The notes under the pieces were generated by a model, which was given only the letters and a program-made list of their open reading frames with translations, did no database searches and was not told where the DNA came from. Shown here one piece after another: positions 12,140 through 22,780 of a stretch of 64,000 nucleotides of DNA. Positions within the stretch are counted from its first letter, which is position 1. Every line of letters starts with the position of its first letter. Source of the stretch: Apricaphanius iberus (Eukaryota > Chordata > Actinopteri > Cyprinodontiformes > Aphaniidae); the NCBI GenBank assembly GCA_028564705.1, contig JAPXFQ010000398.1, positions 3,590,167 to 3,654,166 of the forward strand, given 5' to 3'. Position numbers and translations under genes: made by a program.

Positions 12140-12467
12140 AGGTCCCTGTATGACAGGCATTACCAGCAGTAAGTTGGGTTTGTTTTTCGGTGAGAGTTTG
12201 ATTCAGCCAAGACTGCCCTTTGTCACATAGTCTGTTCATAACTTTTATAGACAGGATTTCGAGGCACGGCCAACGGGACCCATTTCGGGGGCCTCATAAA
12301 TGGGTCTCTGCCTTTTGTAAAATAATGTGGTCCTGCTGGCTTCGGAACGCGATCTACAGTTTTCACTGGGGCGGTGCGCAGCTTATTCTGAACCGGCTGG
12401 GATAAGAATCAGCACCTACAAATCCAAGACCATCGTCTTGAGCCGGAAAAGAGTAGAGTGCCTCCTC
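12140..12467 (+). mobile_element. RTE (Rex3-like) LINE, first part of a split copy
   Basis: The segment carries the region after RT motif B of an RTE-clade reverse transcriptase: CTGCCCTTTGTCACATAG, TCTGTTCATAACTTTTAT, and later AGCCGGAAAAGAGTAGAGTG. The reading is broken by stops. The coding sense breaks off at GTGCCTCCTC (12459-12467) and resumes at 14077 after an inserted LINE. The uninterrupted relative at 47872-48405 has the two parts joined (AGAGTGCTTTCTCCGGGTTG), which shows the split. Confidence 0.75.
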
Positions 12468-14076
12468 ACTGAACACTGACTGACGGAGGAGGAGCAGCTC
12501 TCTCTGAGCTCTCCTGATCTGTCTGATTTTTGCCTTATTCTCACCTTTAAGATTTAGGTTTGGACTCTGTTCTTTTCACCGATTGAATTCTGCAAAAAAC
12601 TACAGGATCAGATTATTAAGGGAATGCAGCTGCTGACCCCAAGGTTCTCACTCAGATCGACTGGACACAACGATTCTGCCCTCCCACCATTGCAGATGAC
12701 TGATGTGTGAGGTTTCAGGCTGCCAGACTTTTCTCCAAGAAAACTTGTCAACCAGCACCAGTCTGGTTACCGAGAAAATAGCATTCCGGTGATTATTAGT
12801 AATAGAAATTACAAAGGCAACCCCCCCCCCCCATCATGTCAAATCTAATAAATATTGCCTGTCAGAATAATTTAGAAACTACCAATGAATTACCATAACT
12901 ATGCAGATGACACACAGATATACATCACATTGTCACCAGGCGACTTTGATTCTATCCAGACCTTAAATGAATGCACTGAACAAATCAATGACTGGATGTC
13001 CCATAACTTTCTCCAGCTAAACAGAAACAAAACAGAAGTAATTATTTTTGGACCTAAGGAGGAACGATCCAGAGTCAGCACACAGCTTCAGCTAATACAA
13101 CTAAAAATGACTCATCAGGCCAGAAATCTAGGTGTAATAATGGACTCAGACCTGAACCTCCAGGGTCACATAAAGGCAATAACAAGGTCAGCTTTCTATC
13201 AGCTGAAGAACATTTCTAGGATTAAAGGACTGATGCCACAGAAGGACCTTGAAAAACTGATCCATGCGTTTATCTTTAGTCGGATTGATTAATGCAAAAG
13301 CATCCTCACAGGTCTACCTAAAAGAGCAATCAGACAACTGCAGCTGATCCAGAACGCTGCTGCCCGTGTTCTCACTAGAACTAGGAAAGTAGAACACATC
13401 AGTCCAGTTCTTAAGTCCTTACACTGGCTCCCTGTAGCTCAGAGAATAGACTTTGAAATACTCCTACTAGTTTATAAATCACTGAACGGTCTAGCACCAA
13501 AGTATGTTGGAGATCTTCTGTCACTATACCAACCCAGCAGACCACTCAGGTCCTCCAACTCGGCCTACTTAATATTCCTAGAATTAGAGCTAAACAGGGA
13601 TAGGCAGCTTTCAGCTTCTATGCTCCACAAATCTGGAACAAACTTCCAGAAGAATGCAAAAATGCTGAATCGTTAGGCTCTTTTAAATCAAAGATTAAAA
13701 CTCTACTATTCACAGCTGCCTTATAGCCCTAAATTGTGCTTTCTGATCACTATTTGATTCTTGTGACTTAATTTTTATTCTTATTTTTGTATTTATTTCA
13801 TTTTTAATCTATTGTGTTTTATCTGTTTTTATTCTATATTGCATAAAATTGTGTTTTATCTGTTTTTAATCTATATTGCATAAATTTGTTCCTTACATCA
13901 TTGTTTCTTATTGATTGATTGTGTCTATCTGTTAAACCTATGTTTCTGTTTTTCTCTAATCATGCTTCTGTAACCATGTATTTGGTATCATTATCACTGA
14001 ATAATGTAAAGCACCTTGAATTGCCTTGTGTTGAAAGTGTGCTATATAAATAAAATTGCCTTGCCTTGCCTTGCCT
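12468..14076 (+). mobile_element. CR1/L2/Rex-type LINE inserted into the RTE copy
   Basis: This element interrupts the RTE fragment. The flanks share TCCTC at 12463-12467 and 14077-14081, a plausible short target duplication. Its 5' part (12468-12870) resembles an untranslated leader, then the sequence jumps into the reverse transcriptase just before the YADD box, so most of ORF2 is deleted. The 3' untranslated region ends with GTAAAGCACCTTGAATTGCC, TATATAAATAAAATTGCC and a CTTGC-type microsatellite tail. A poly(C) run lies at about 12821-12832. Confidence 0.75.
12882..13620 (+). pseudogene. reverse transcriptase C-terminal part, LINE
   Basis: The frame from 12885 encodes YADDTQIYI (catalytic YADD at 12900-12911), then [20 protein letters not shown] and [10 protein letters not shown], the region after motif C in fish CR1/L2/Rex LINEs. 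TAA at 13290-13292 replaces the tyrosine usual in SRLDYCNSLL. The same frame then continues with LPKRAIRQLQLIQNAAARVL and LHWLPVAQRIDFEILLLVYK up to about 13600, where a frameshift follows. The N-terminal endonuclease and RT motifs A and B are absent. Inactive. Confidence 0.8.
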
Positions 14077-14656
14077 TCCTCTGGGTCGGGGACGAGGTCC
14101 TGCCACAAGTGGAGGAGTTCAAGGATCCGGGGGTCTTGAAAAATGGAGAGGGAGATCGATAGGTTGGCTGGTAGAGTGTCAGCAGGCCCTGTCTGTTGTG
14201 GTGAAACCAGTTGATCTATGTTCCTAGCCTCATCTATGGTCACAAATTTTGGGTACTGACCAAAAGAATGAGATCATCGGCTAAAATTTGTTTCCTCCGC
14301 GTGGCTCTCCCTTGGAGATAGAGTGAGAAGCTCTGTTATCCGGGAGAGGCTCAGAGTAGAGCAGCTGCTCCTTCACATTGAGAGGAGCAGGCTCAGATAG
14401 CTAGGGCATCTAGTTAGGACGCCACCTGGCCGTCTCTCTGGTAAGGGGTTCTGGGCAAGTACCACCTGGAGAAACCCAGGGGAAAGCCCAGAACACGCTG
14501 GAGGGACTATATCTCTCGGCCGGCCTGGGAACGCCTTGGGATTCCTCCAGAGGAGCTGGCCCAAGTGGCTTGGTAGAGGGAAATCTGGGTCTCTTTGCTC
14601 AAGCTGCTTCCCCCACGACCGCAGATAAGCGGAAGAAAATTAATGGATGGATGGAC
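14077..14656 (+). mobile_element. RTE (Rex3-like) LINE, second part and 3' end
   Basis: This continues the split RTE copy from GGGTCGGGGACGAGGTCCTG. Landmarks of the RTE C-terminal region follow: GTGGAGGAGTTCAAG, GGGAGATCGATAGG, TTTCCTCCGCGTGGCTCTCC and GGGACTATATCTCTCGG. The 3' end reads CGCAGATAAGCGGAAGAAAA and then an ATGG microsatellite, the usual RTE tail in fish. Several frameshifts and stops make it non-functional. Confidence 0.75.
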
Positions 14657-15288
14657 AATGTCGAGCATTGCAGTAATCTCAGAACTGCCAGAAACCACTG
14701 AGACCCAGGTACATCTATCTACTGTCTGGAGAGGTCTGGCCGGAAGTGGTCTTCATGGAAGAGTTGCAGCCAAAAAGCCATACGTTTGATGTTGAAACAG
14801 ACTCAAGTAATTACAAAAACATAGGAACTGGGATTGCTCTGACCCACTCCACCAAACATACAGTCAAAGTCGTTAAGAACTATCTTCAGCCGAAGGAAGA
14901 TCAAGAAGTCGTGGAATTGATGATATGGCCCTCAAAGAGCCCGGATCTCATCATCATTGAGTGTGTCTGGGATTACATAAAAAGACAGAAGGATGTGAGA
15001 AAGCCTACATCAACAGAAGATATGTGGTTAGTTCTCCAAGATTTTTGAAAAAAACCTGCCAGCTAAGTTCCTTAAAAACTGTGTGTAAGTATACCTAGGG
15101 GAGTTGATGCTGTTTTGAAGGCAAGGGGTGGCCTCACCAAATATTGATTTGATTTAGATTTCTCTTTTTTCATTCACTGCATTTAGTTGATTGATGACAA
15201 TAAATGATTAACACTTCTATTTTGAAAGCATTCTTTGTTTAATGCATTTTTGCGCACCTGCCTAAAACTTTAGCACAGTACAGTAAAT
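14657..15288 (+). mobile_element. Tc1/mariner relic, 3' half
   Basis: The ORF at 14746-15048 ends in a decayed DDE/D transposase C terminus: HSTKHTVKVVKNYL, then WPSKSPDLIIIECVWDYIK, corresponding to the Tc1 block with the third catalytic acid (WPSQSPDLNPIENLW). The right end reads CCTAAAACTTTAGCACAGTA, matching the Tc1-type terminus CCTAAAACTTTTGCACAGTA. The left half and the first catalytic aspartate are missing. Its orientation is opposite to the relic at 11225-12100, so they are separate insertions. Confidence 0.75.
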
Positions 15289-15487
15289 CTTCTGTTTTAA
15301 TGCTAAAATCCCTGATCTCGTTGTTAACATTAAGTGCAGCGCAATGCAGACCTAAAAGTTCATGTTCACATTTTGTTATAAATATTTTTTAAGAAAACTT
15401 TCCATGTGTCCTTACTTTTTCAATCATTTCCATTCAGTTTTGCTAGTGATTATTCTTGCAGTCAAAAGATTCCACTATGTTGGTTTT

Positions 15488-15850
15488 TACATGGGTGGCA
15501 GAGTGGGTAGCACTGTTGCCGTGCAGCAAGAAGTGCCTGGTTTCCCGGGGTTTTTCTGCATGAAGTTTGCATGTTCTCCCTGTGCATGCATGGGTTTCCT
15601 TCGGGTATACTAGCTTCCTCCCACAGTTCAAAAACATGACTGTTAGGTTAATTGTTCCATCTTAAATGCCCTTAGATATGAGGGTTTGCATGGTTGTTTG
15701 TCCTATCTTTCTCTGTGCTGCTCGGCAATGGACTGGTGACCTTTCCAGGGTGTACCTCGTCTCTCACCCATTGAACTCTGGAGATAGGTACGAGACTCCT
15801 GCGACTCTTCGAAGATAAAGCGTTATAGATAATGTATGTATGTATGGATG
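15488..15850 (+). mobile_element. tRNA-like fish SINE
   Basis: The head GTGGCAGAGTGGGTAGCACT resembles a tRNA A box region, and the B box region near 15535-15550 is eroded. The body has GTTTGCATGTTCTCCCTGTG, CTTCCTCCCACAGTTCAAAA and CAATGGACTGGTGACC. The tail is AAAGCGTTATAGATAATG followed by TATG/GATG repeats, similar to the RTE tail above. A minus-strand copy lies at 42455-42800 and a scrap at about 36325-36360. Confidence 0.7.
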
Positions 15851-16111
15851 GTTTTCACACATGATATATCTCAACCATACTTTTTGGTTAATGAACCAGA
15901 AAATCTGAAAGCCATTCAAGTAAATGGTTATTCCCAAATTTCCCAGAATGGACTGATTCCCAGTGCAGTTTTGTAATTCATGCCTAAAACTGTGGAGAGT
16001 GATTGTAGGTAATATTTGACAAAATAAAAAACTATCTTAACAGATGAACAGATCTGAACAGATTCCCATTTCATGGGAAAAAAATTTAGGGCTGTCAAAA
16101 TTAACGCATTA

Positions 16112-16790
16112 AAGGAGCATGGGGCATTATAGAGCATTATAAAATATAAATAAACATGCATGTCCAGATTTTTAAGTTAATGAGTAATGAAGCACTTTAA
16201 ACGAAAAAGAATGAGGCTGATCACATATTGTTCTATTGTCTTAAACAGGCTGTTTGCAGCAAAATATGCTGCAATTCGGGCCCCGAATTTCCCGCGCTGA
16301 CCTAAGGGTGTGATGTAAGTTCCCAGCAGCTTCAACAGAAAGAAGATAGTTGCGACTCGCGGCTTAATCAGCTGTGGGAATGGATTCTCCCGCAACCGGC
16401 AAACAACCAAACACGACTCAAAGCATGCTAAAAGTGGCACTAAGAAGAAGAAGCTTTTATTAGCAGACTCTCGTGAGTCAAAAGCAATATATGATAAAAG
16501 TCAGACAGACATATATCTGATTCGGTTCCTCACGTGTGTGCCCAAAAATATCTGTAGAGGCGTTTCTGCCCACCGGGACCAAAGGAAGATTTTACTTACT
16601 TTGTCCCTCGACATATGGTGCTTGTTTTGATAATACTGTTATATACGCAGTGGTTTGGTAGTATGTCGCTGTGTTTCTTTTTTTCTTCTTCTAAGAGTTT
16701 GTGCTCGCTCCCGTGATGGTTGCCGCAGTTACTTCCAGCGCTGCCCGTGTCACTCATGAATTTTGTTTTTCATCCTGCCCCATGCTCCTT
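16112..16790. mobile_element. MITE family B, TTA-flanked
   Basis: Terminal inverted repeats are AAGGAGCATGGGGCA at the left and TGCCCCATGCTCCTT at the right, 15 bp and perfect. TTA at 16109-16111 and TTA at 16791-16793 form the target duplication. PIF/Harbinger is the simplest class; Kolobok (TTAA target) is an alternative because the left flank also reads TTAA. The 679-bp interior has no transposase. The minus-strand ORF at 16177-16440 has no recognisable domain. Confidence 0.7.
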
Positions 16791-16793
16791 TTA

Positions 16794-17141
16794 CACAGGT
16801 CGAATTACTTTTTAGAATCAGGACCATTCATTTGTTACGGCATACACAAAATACCATCCCGTTCATCCTAAAAGTCAGCCCACCCTGAGTTCAATTCTCC
16901 TCACTAATCAGCATGGCAAATTGCATTTGGAAGGTGAGAGTTGTGCAGCACCACGATAGAACTCAAGTGTGTGTGCATAAATGACAAGTGTGTATATTAT
17001 TATTGCCATGTTGGTTGTTTGTTGATACGATTAATTCCATTAGTTGTCAGTGGGAATTTTCCTTACTCATTTTTTTTTTACTTGTTTCCATCTGCTTTGG
17101 CTGTGAGCTCAGTCTTGCTCATAACCACCTATAATCCCTGT
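16794..17141. other. spacer between MITE and LINE
   Basis: Unique-looking sequence with no element that I recognise. The long ORF of the LINE can be extended upstream in frame to 16941, but that part carries no conserved motif and the true LINE start is likely at 17160. Confidence 0.4.
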
Positions 17142-17159
17142 CACAGGGCGCCGTGTAAG

Positions 17160-18410
17160 ATGGCGCCGAGGATGGCAGCCGTGGTGCTTTCGTGCGCTCT
17201 GTTTTGTTTGTTATTGTGCGTTAACTGTTCGTCTGCGTGCTCTTATACCCGCATGGAGCTTCTGGACATTAGAACTACCACCCCTACGGACTTATTACCA
17301 GTTTTTTTAGCATCAGCTGCGGACCTGGTCCATTTTTTGACCAAAAGAGGGAAACGGCGCTGTGGAAAGCGAGCGGGTTCACTCGTCCGCCTGCGCAGAC
17401 GGGGCGCGCGCACGCCTTTACCTGGCATCTTTCTCTCAAACGTCCGCTCACTTCCCAACAAGATGGACGAACTAGCGCTGCTGATGAGAAGTAACAAGGA
17501 CTTTTCCTCGTCTTGTGTTTTGTGCTTCACGGAGACGTGGCTAAGCGCGAGTGTCCCGGACAGCGCGCTTCACCTGGAAGGCTTCCATCTCCTCCGCGCG
17601 GATCGCAAAGCGGAGCTCCCCAACAAAACAAAAGGCGGTGGCGTTTGCTTCTACATCAACAGCAGCTGGTGCACGGATGTGACTGTGATCTCCCAACACT
17701 GCGCTCCTTCTCTGGAATATCTTTTCATTCACTGTAAGCCTTTTTATTCACCGCGTGAGATCGCTTCATTCATTCTGGTGGCTGCCTACATTCCGCCGAG
17801 CGCGGACGTGCACGAGGCTCAGCGCACGCTTGCAGGTCAGATATTACATGCGGAGCGGTCTTTTCCGGACTCTATTGTTATCGTGCTTGGTGACTTTAAC
17901 AAGGGAAACCTGAGCCAGGAATTAACAAAGTACAGACAGTTCATTAAATGCCCGACCAGAGAGGAGAACACTTTGGATCACTGCTACACTACAGTCAGCA
18001 GAGCGTATCATGCTGTGCCGCGCGCTGCCCTCGGACTATCAGATCACGTGATGGTGCACCTAATTCCCTCATACCGACAGAGACTGAAATTGGCCAAGCC
18101 TGCGGTGATAACAACAAGGAAATACACCTCTGAAGCTGTGCAGGAGCTGCGCTCATGTTGGGAGACGACAGACTGGGGAGCGTTTGGAGCAGCCACGGAC
18201 AATCTGGACGAGTATACGGACACTGTGACCTCATACATTCACATTCAGTTCAATGAGACGCGCATCATCCCAACGCGCACCAGGATTGGTTATAACAATG
18301 ACAAGCCCTGGTTCACACCCAAGCTCCGGCGCCTACGTGAGGAGAAGGAAGTAGCGCGGCGGAGCGAGGACTGGAGTACATACAGACGAGCAAAGTACAA
18401 AGCAAAGTGA
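17160..18410 (+). pseudogene. LINE apurinic-type endonuclease domain
   Basis: The ATG at 17160 opens MAPRMAAVVLSCALF and follows the usual GC-rich LINE leader. Endonuclease landmarks then appear in order: FLSNVRSLPNKMDEL, CFTETWLSASVPD, KGGGVCFYINSSW, AAYIPPSAD, VLGDFN, NTLDHCYTTV and LGLSDHVMV. These carry the expected Asn, Glu, Asp and His active-site positions of the APE family, which nicks the target to prime reverse transcription. The frame ends at TGA 18408-18410. The downstream coding continues in another frame from about 18400, so a small indel broke one longer ORF. Confidence 0.85.
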
Positions 18411-20095
18411 GAAGAGCAAAATCTGTGTACTCCAACCGTATACAGGAACACTTTAGCTCCAATGACTCTGCAGCCGTGTGGAGGGGGTTGAGGGCTCTCA
18501 CAAACTACAAGCCCAAAGCCCCCCAGGCCCTGAACGACCGGACTCTCGCCCAGGGCCTGAATACACACTACTGCCGCTTTGAACAGCCGTCTGCTCCTCA
18601 CACCTCTGCTCCTCCCCCCACCATCACCCCAACCATCAACTACCCCAGCACTTCATCAAAGGACTCCTCAGACCCCCCCTCCTCCCCCCCTGCCCTCTCC
18701 ATCCAGGAGGAGGATGTGCGCCGACAGTTTTTGAGGCTGAACAGGAGGAAGGCCCCCGGGCCGGACGGTGTCTCCCCCTCCACCCTGAGACACTGCGCGG
18801 ATCAGCTGGCCCCCGTGTTCACGGACATTTTCATCACCTCCCTGGCGCTCTGTCGCGTGCCGTCCTGCTTCAAAACCTCCACCATCGTCCCTGTCCCCAA
18901 AAAGCCACGGATCACAGGACTTAATGACTAAAGGCCGGTGGCGCTGACGTCTGTTGTCATGAAGTCATTTGAGCGCCTGGTTCTGCCCCACCTCAAGGAC
19001 ATCACCGCCCCCCTCCTGGACCCACTGCAGTTCGCCTACAGAGCCAACAGGTCTGTGGATGATGCAGTGAACCTGGCCCTCCATTTCATCCTGAAGCATC
19101 TGGACTCCCCAGGAACCTACGCCAGGATCCTGTTTGTGGACTTCAGCTCTGCCTTCAACACCATCCTCCCTGGACTGCTACGAGACAAGCTCTACCAGCT
19201 CAGCGTGCCCGACTCCCTCTGCAGGTGGATCACTGACTTCCTGTCGGACCGGAGACCGCACGTGCGGTTGGGGAAGATTGTCTCGGACAATCGGACTACA
19301 AACACTGGGACTCCTCAGGGCTGTGTACTCTCCCCCTGGCTCTTCTCGCTGTATACAAACTGCTGCACCTCCAGTCACCAGTCCGTAAAGCTGATCAAGT
19401 TTGCGGACGACTCCACCCTCATCGGACTTATCTCAGACGGTGATGAGTCCGCCTACAGGAGAGAGGTGGACCGGCTGGCTTCTTGGTGCAGTCACAACAA
19501 CCTGGAGCTGAACGCCCAGAAGACAGTGGAGATGATCATGGACTTCAGGAAAGTCACAACCCCACCGTATCCCCTCACCCTGATGGACTCTCCCACCCCC
19601 ATCTCCATCGTGGACTCCTTCCGTTTCCTGGGCACCACCATCACCCAGGACCTCAAGTGGGAGCCAACCATCAGCTCCCTCATCAAGAAGGCCCAGCAGA
19701 GGATGTACTTCCTGCGGCAGCTGAGGAAACTCAAAGTGCCGACCGAGATGCTGGTGCAGTTCTACACGGCCATCATCGAGTCCATCCTCACCTCCTCCAT
19801 CACCGTGTGGTTCCCCGGCGCCGCAGACCGGGACAGACACCGACTGCAGCGCATCGTGCGTGCTGCTGAGAAGGTGATTGGCTGCAGGCTCCCATTCCTC
19901 CGGGACCTGTTCACTTCCAGGACCCGGAGGCGTGTGGGTCGGATCACAGCTGACTCTTCTCACCCTGGACACCGACTATTCTCCCTCCTCCCCTCAGGCA
20001 GGAGGCTACGGTCCATCCAGACCCACACATCCCGCCACCTGAACAGTTTCTTCCCCTCCGCCATCAGACTCATGAACAATAACAAGACCCGATAG
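18407..20095 (+). pseudogene. LINE reverse transcriptase, stop-interrupted
   Basis: Frame-shifted relative to the endonuclease part. It starts with a linker (RRAKSVYSNRIQEHF), then LNRRKAPGPDGVSPSTLRHC (RT motif 0/1). TAA at 18929-18931 sits where the family normally has tyrosine before RPVALTSVVMK, so one base change ended the frame. The rest, 18932-20095, is open: FVDFSSAFNTI (motif A), TGTPQGCVLSPWLFSLY (motif B) and FADDST at 19400-19417 with the catalytic DD, then the thumb and a C-terminal LRRLKVPTEML-like region. All catalytic residues remain. Inactive only by the stop and the upstream frameshift. Confidence 0.87.
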
Positions 20096-20467
20096 TTCAG
20101 TTAAAGACCCATGTAGGATAGAACCATCTGCACTACGTAACTTTATTTTACTGCACTGTGTGGTCTGATCACACTTAGATCTGCTGCTGTCATTCACCTG
20201 CACATCTGTGAATGGAACCCTGCTGCTGTTCTTATGTTAAAAGGATGTTTATCTCTTCATAGTTCTTTTATATTACATACAGATTATAATATTTATAAAG
20301 ACACCAGCCTTATGGCTCATTCTTTTTATTTTATTTCTTTTTATTTTATTTTATTTTTACTTATGTTAAATGTTTTATGTGCACAACTGTACCGGAAAAA
20401 ATTCCTAGTTTGTGAACTTGTTCTCAAACAATGGCAATAAAACCGATTCTGATTCTGATTCTGATTC

Positions 20468-21413
20468 AGTGCAAAGAGTATACATTTGCTGTATTTATGT
20501 TGATTTATGCATGTTGGTATATTTTTTTTACTGTTTAGTTTCAGTACATGTGTATTGTGTCACCACCGCATTAAAATTTGCATTATTCAGTTAAAGGGAT
20601 GTTTTCAGACTGAAAAAATGAATGCTAACTCATTAGCGGAAGTAGCTGTGTAGACCTTCACAATAAGATCATGTTAAAATTTATGGTAACTTGATGAACC
20701 GAAGAGTTTTATCTGCTAAGTTTTTACTTATGGAAAATTGTACATTTTGATAAGTTGTTTGCTAAGTCTATATAACATTTCATTTATGTGATATTTAACA
20801 CAGATTGGTAATATCCAAATGTTAACTCTATTCATATATTTTCTAAGCTCTACCTTAGTTGTATCTGTTTTTATTTTTTATAGGAGACTAAACATACATT
20901 CTTCTCCCTCCTCACATATATACAATCCAAATCTGTATCAGCATGTGAGTGGACATAATGAGGAGCAGAAGAAATATACCGGCCTTTTCTCCAACCATTC
21001 TTCTTATGTTCTGAATGGCCTTAAGTGGTGCTCTGCCAGGTACTCCCAGTGATCCCACCGTAAATCAGTACCTCATTAGGAAGGACAGTGTTTCCTTCAC
21101 TACAGTAGCAGTCTGTGCTGCTGCAAAACTGTTGAAGCCTCTGACTCAAAACAGTGTTGTAGGATAGTCCAATGAAGAGGATGCTCAGGGTTGTCCAATA
21201 TTAACAATAAACAGCCCGCTTTACATTCAGAAAATGTTAACCAGTTAGTTTGCCTTAGCAAATGGCTAAAAGATGAGCAGGTGGAAATATGTTTGACAAG
21301 TTCAAAATGTTCCATGGATCTCTTCTGTACTTCCTTTTAAAAAAGAGCAATGCCATCCGGTTTTGTCCTTTATTTACATTGAAAATTTTAGTTTTTCAGT
21401 ATTATTTTGGAAT
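20468..21413. other. no gene recognised
   Basis: AT-rich DNA to the right of the LINE tail. If the split-element interpretation is right this is interior of the outer hAT-like repeat, but I see no transposase motif. Confidence 0.35.
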
Positions 21414-21719
21414 GTTAATTAATCATGATTAATCATGATTAATTCACATTTACCCTATGATTACGTTGATTCAAAATTTTAATCATTCGAGAGCCCTAGA
21501 AAAAATACTTCCAAAGTCCTGTTTTTGTAGACACACTCATGGTTATGTGATTTATTTCTAAATGGGGTTTGTGGTTATTTTCAATCAACCAACAGTCTCT
21601 CAGTATTAAGTTTAATGAAAGTGGAATTTGCTTAATACTCTGCCTATGAATATGCATTAAAGTTCAAAAGCAGAGAGAACAATAAGCTCTTTTCTCTTTA
21701 CTTTTAATGATGTGAAGAA

Positions 21720-22080
21720 ACACGCCACGCCGGCTGTGGATCAATGCATCCCTGTGGGTCCCAGAGCGTAAGGCCTGTCCAGCCATGTGGAACCTCAGGA
21801 GAGCTGGCTGGGGTATGATATGCTGCATGATGTCTTCCAGCACAGCTGCAGCCAGCCAACCTGTGCCATCTCTCCATACACCATTTGGAGTTTTAGCCCA
21901 GTGCTCTACTGGGAACTGGGCTTGGCAGTGTTGTTTACAGGTCTCGGACAGACCACTGATGGGCCCTTCTGCTCAGCATCCCTTTGTGAACAGGTAGAAA
22001 AAGAGGAGGGAGAAAGGTGTATTTATGTTTCACTTGTTGCACACAGCCATCCAGAACAGATGCCCTCTGATTTCTAAGAC
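21720..22080. other. GC-balanced unique block
   Basis: This stands out from AT-rich flanks and matches no repeat I know. It holds a 96-codon ORF (21787-22077) and a GT dinucleotide after AACAG at about 21990 that could be a splice donor. No domain is recognisable and no good acceptor was found, so a regulatory element or an unidentified exon are both possible. Confidence 0.22.
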
Positions 22081-22369
22081 GACAGTGAGGGGAAAGACAG
22101 TACAATGGGAAAATGGACATAGACTGAAGGAAGATTTGATGGCTGGAAAATATAACTAAATTGAATGAAATTCTGCGATCAAAAGGTTTGCCTTCTTTTC
22201 ATAACTGTATATGCTTCTCCATTGCAAAATACCTCCCTACTCCTCACAGTTTTCTGGCCTGGTTTGAGAAGACCTTTCCCAGTCATTAGATATTTTATTA
22301 AATCATATCAACATTACACCATGCTCTTGAAGCAGAACTTACGCAGTGTCTAAGCTTTAGATAGACTTG

Positions 22370-22525
22370 GAGTCAGGATGTTTGGCTCAGCAGGTTCTAA
22401 GGACTCTGAGTAATCGGGGTTTGGGGATTCTAATTAGAACAATTAAGTCCTAATTACAATGTAAACACATATGGCTGCCAGAACTGCAGCACCCTAGAGC
22501 GAGGCCTTTGTACCATGAACTCCCA
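22370..22525. other. candidate conserved noncoding element (TAATTA-rich)
   Basis: Two TAATTA homeodomain cores (22431 and 22451) flank an inverted AATTA half site, followed by CACATATGGCTGCC with an E-box CATATG. The block has no ORF and no repeat character. The density of homeobox-type sites in balanced DNA is enhancer-like. Function and conservation are inference. Confidence 0.35.
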
Positions 22526-22751
22526 CTCTGCTCTGTTGTCTCTAACACCCTCATATTCTGCAGTCCTAAATTGAATAGATAATATGGTTAAGAGCAGCAC
22601 AAAACTACCTTTTAAAAGTGACATACAACCTTTAATCAAGCAAATCCATTATTAGCTGCTATGCCTTAAGATTCATTACCACCTCAGTCATTAACATTTT
22701 TAGAGCGTAAAAAGCGTATCAGTTTGACTATGAGAAAATGATCAATAAGGA

Positions 22752-22780
22752 CCATCCATCCATCCATCCATCCATCCATC
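22752..22780. repeat. (CCAT)n microsatellite
   Basis: Seven CCAT units. Such tracts often mark the tail of RTE LINEs on the opposite strand, but no RTE body adjoins this one. Confidence 0.9.

Larger units (their letters stand above)
17142..20467 (+). mobile_element. near full-length LINE (CR1/L2/Rex1-type, jockey superfamily)
   Basis: The element has a short GC-rich leader ending at AAGATGGCGCCGAGG, an endonuclease plus reverse transcriptase reading region (17160-20095), a 3' untranslated region of about 350 bp, AATAAA at 20436-20441 and a (GATTCT)n tail at about 20445-20467. Its GC content is far higher than the flanks, which suggests a rather recent insertion. It retains all domains but has one frameshift and one stop codon. 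The exact clade within CR1/L2/Rex1 needs a tree. Confidence 0.88.
16087..21498. mobile_element. possible hAT-like element split by nested insertions
   Basis: The left end TAGGGCTGTCAAAATTAACG (16087) and the right end CATTCGAGAGCCCTA (closing at 21498) look like the two inverted ends of a common fish repeat that begins AGGGCTGTCAAATTAACGCG. Near 21420 it has AATCATGATTAATCATGATT, an internal block of that family. The flanks are similar A-rich octamers (GAAAAAAATT before, GAAAAAAT after). If they belong together, the MITE at 16112 and the LINE at 17142 inserted into it. Two independent fragments remain a possible alternative. Confidence 0.3.

Noticed and set aside
16941..17159. Upstream extension of the LINE endonuclease ORF
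   Set aside because: The 73 extra codons have no conserved motif and lie before the typical LINE leader; the ATG at 17160 is the better start.
19433..19972. 179-codon minus-strand ORF opposite the LINE reverse transcriptase
   Set aside because: Shadow of the GC-rich plus-strand coding region; no independent motif.
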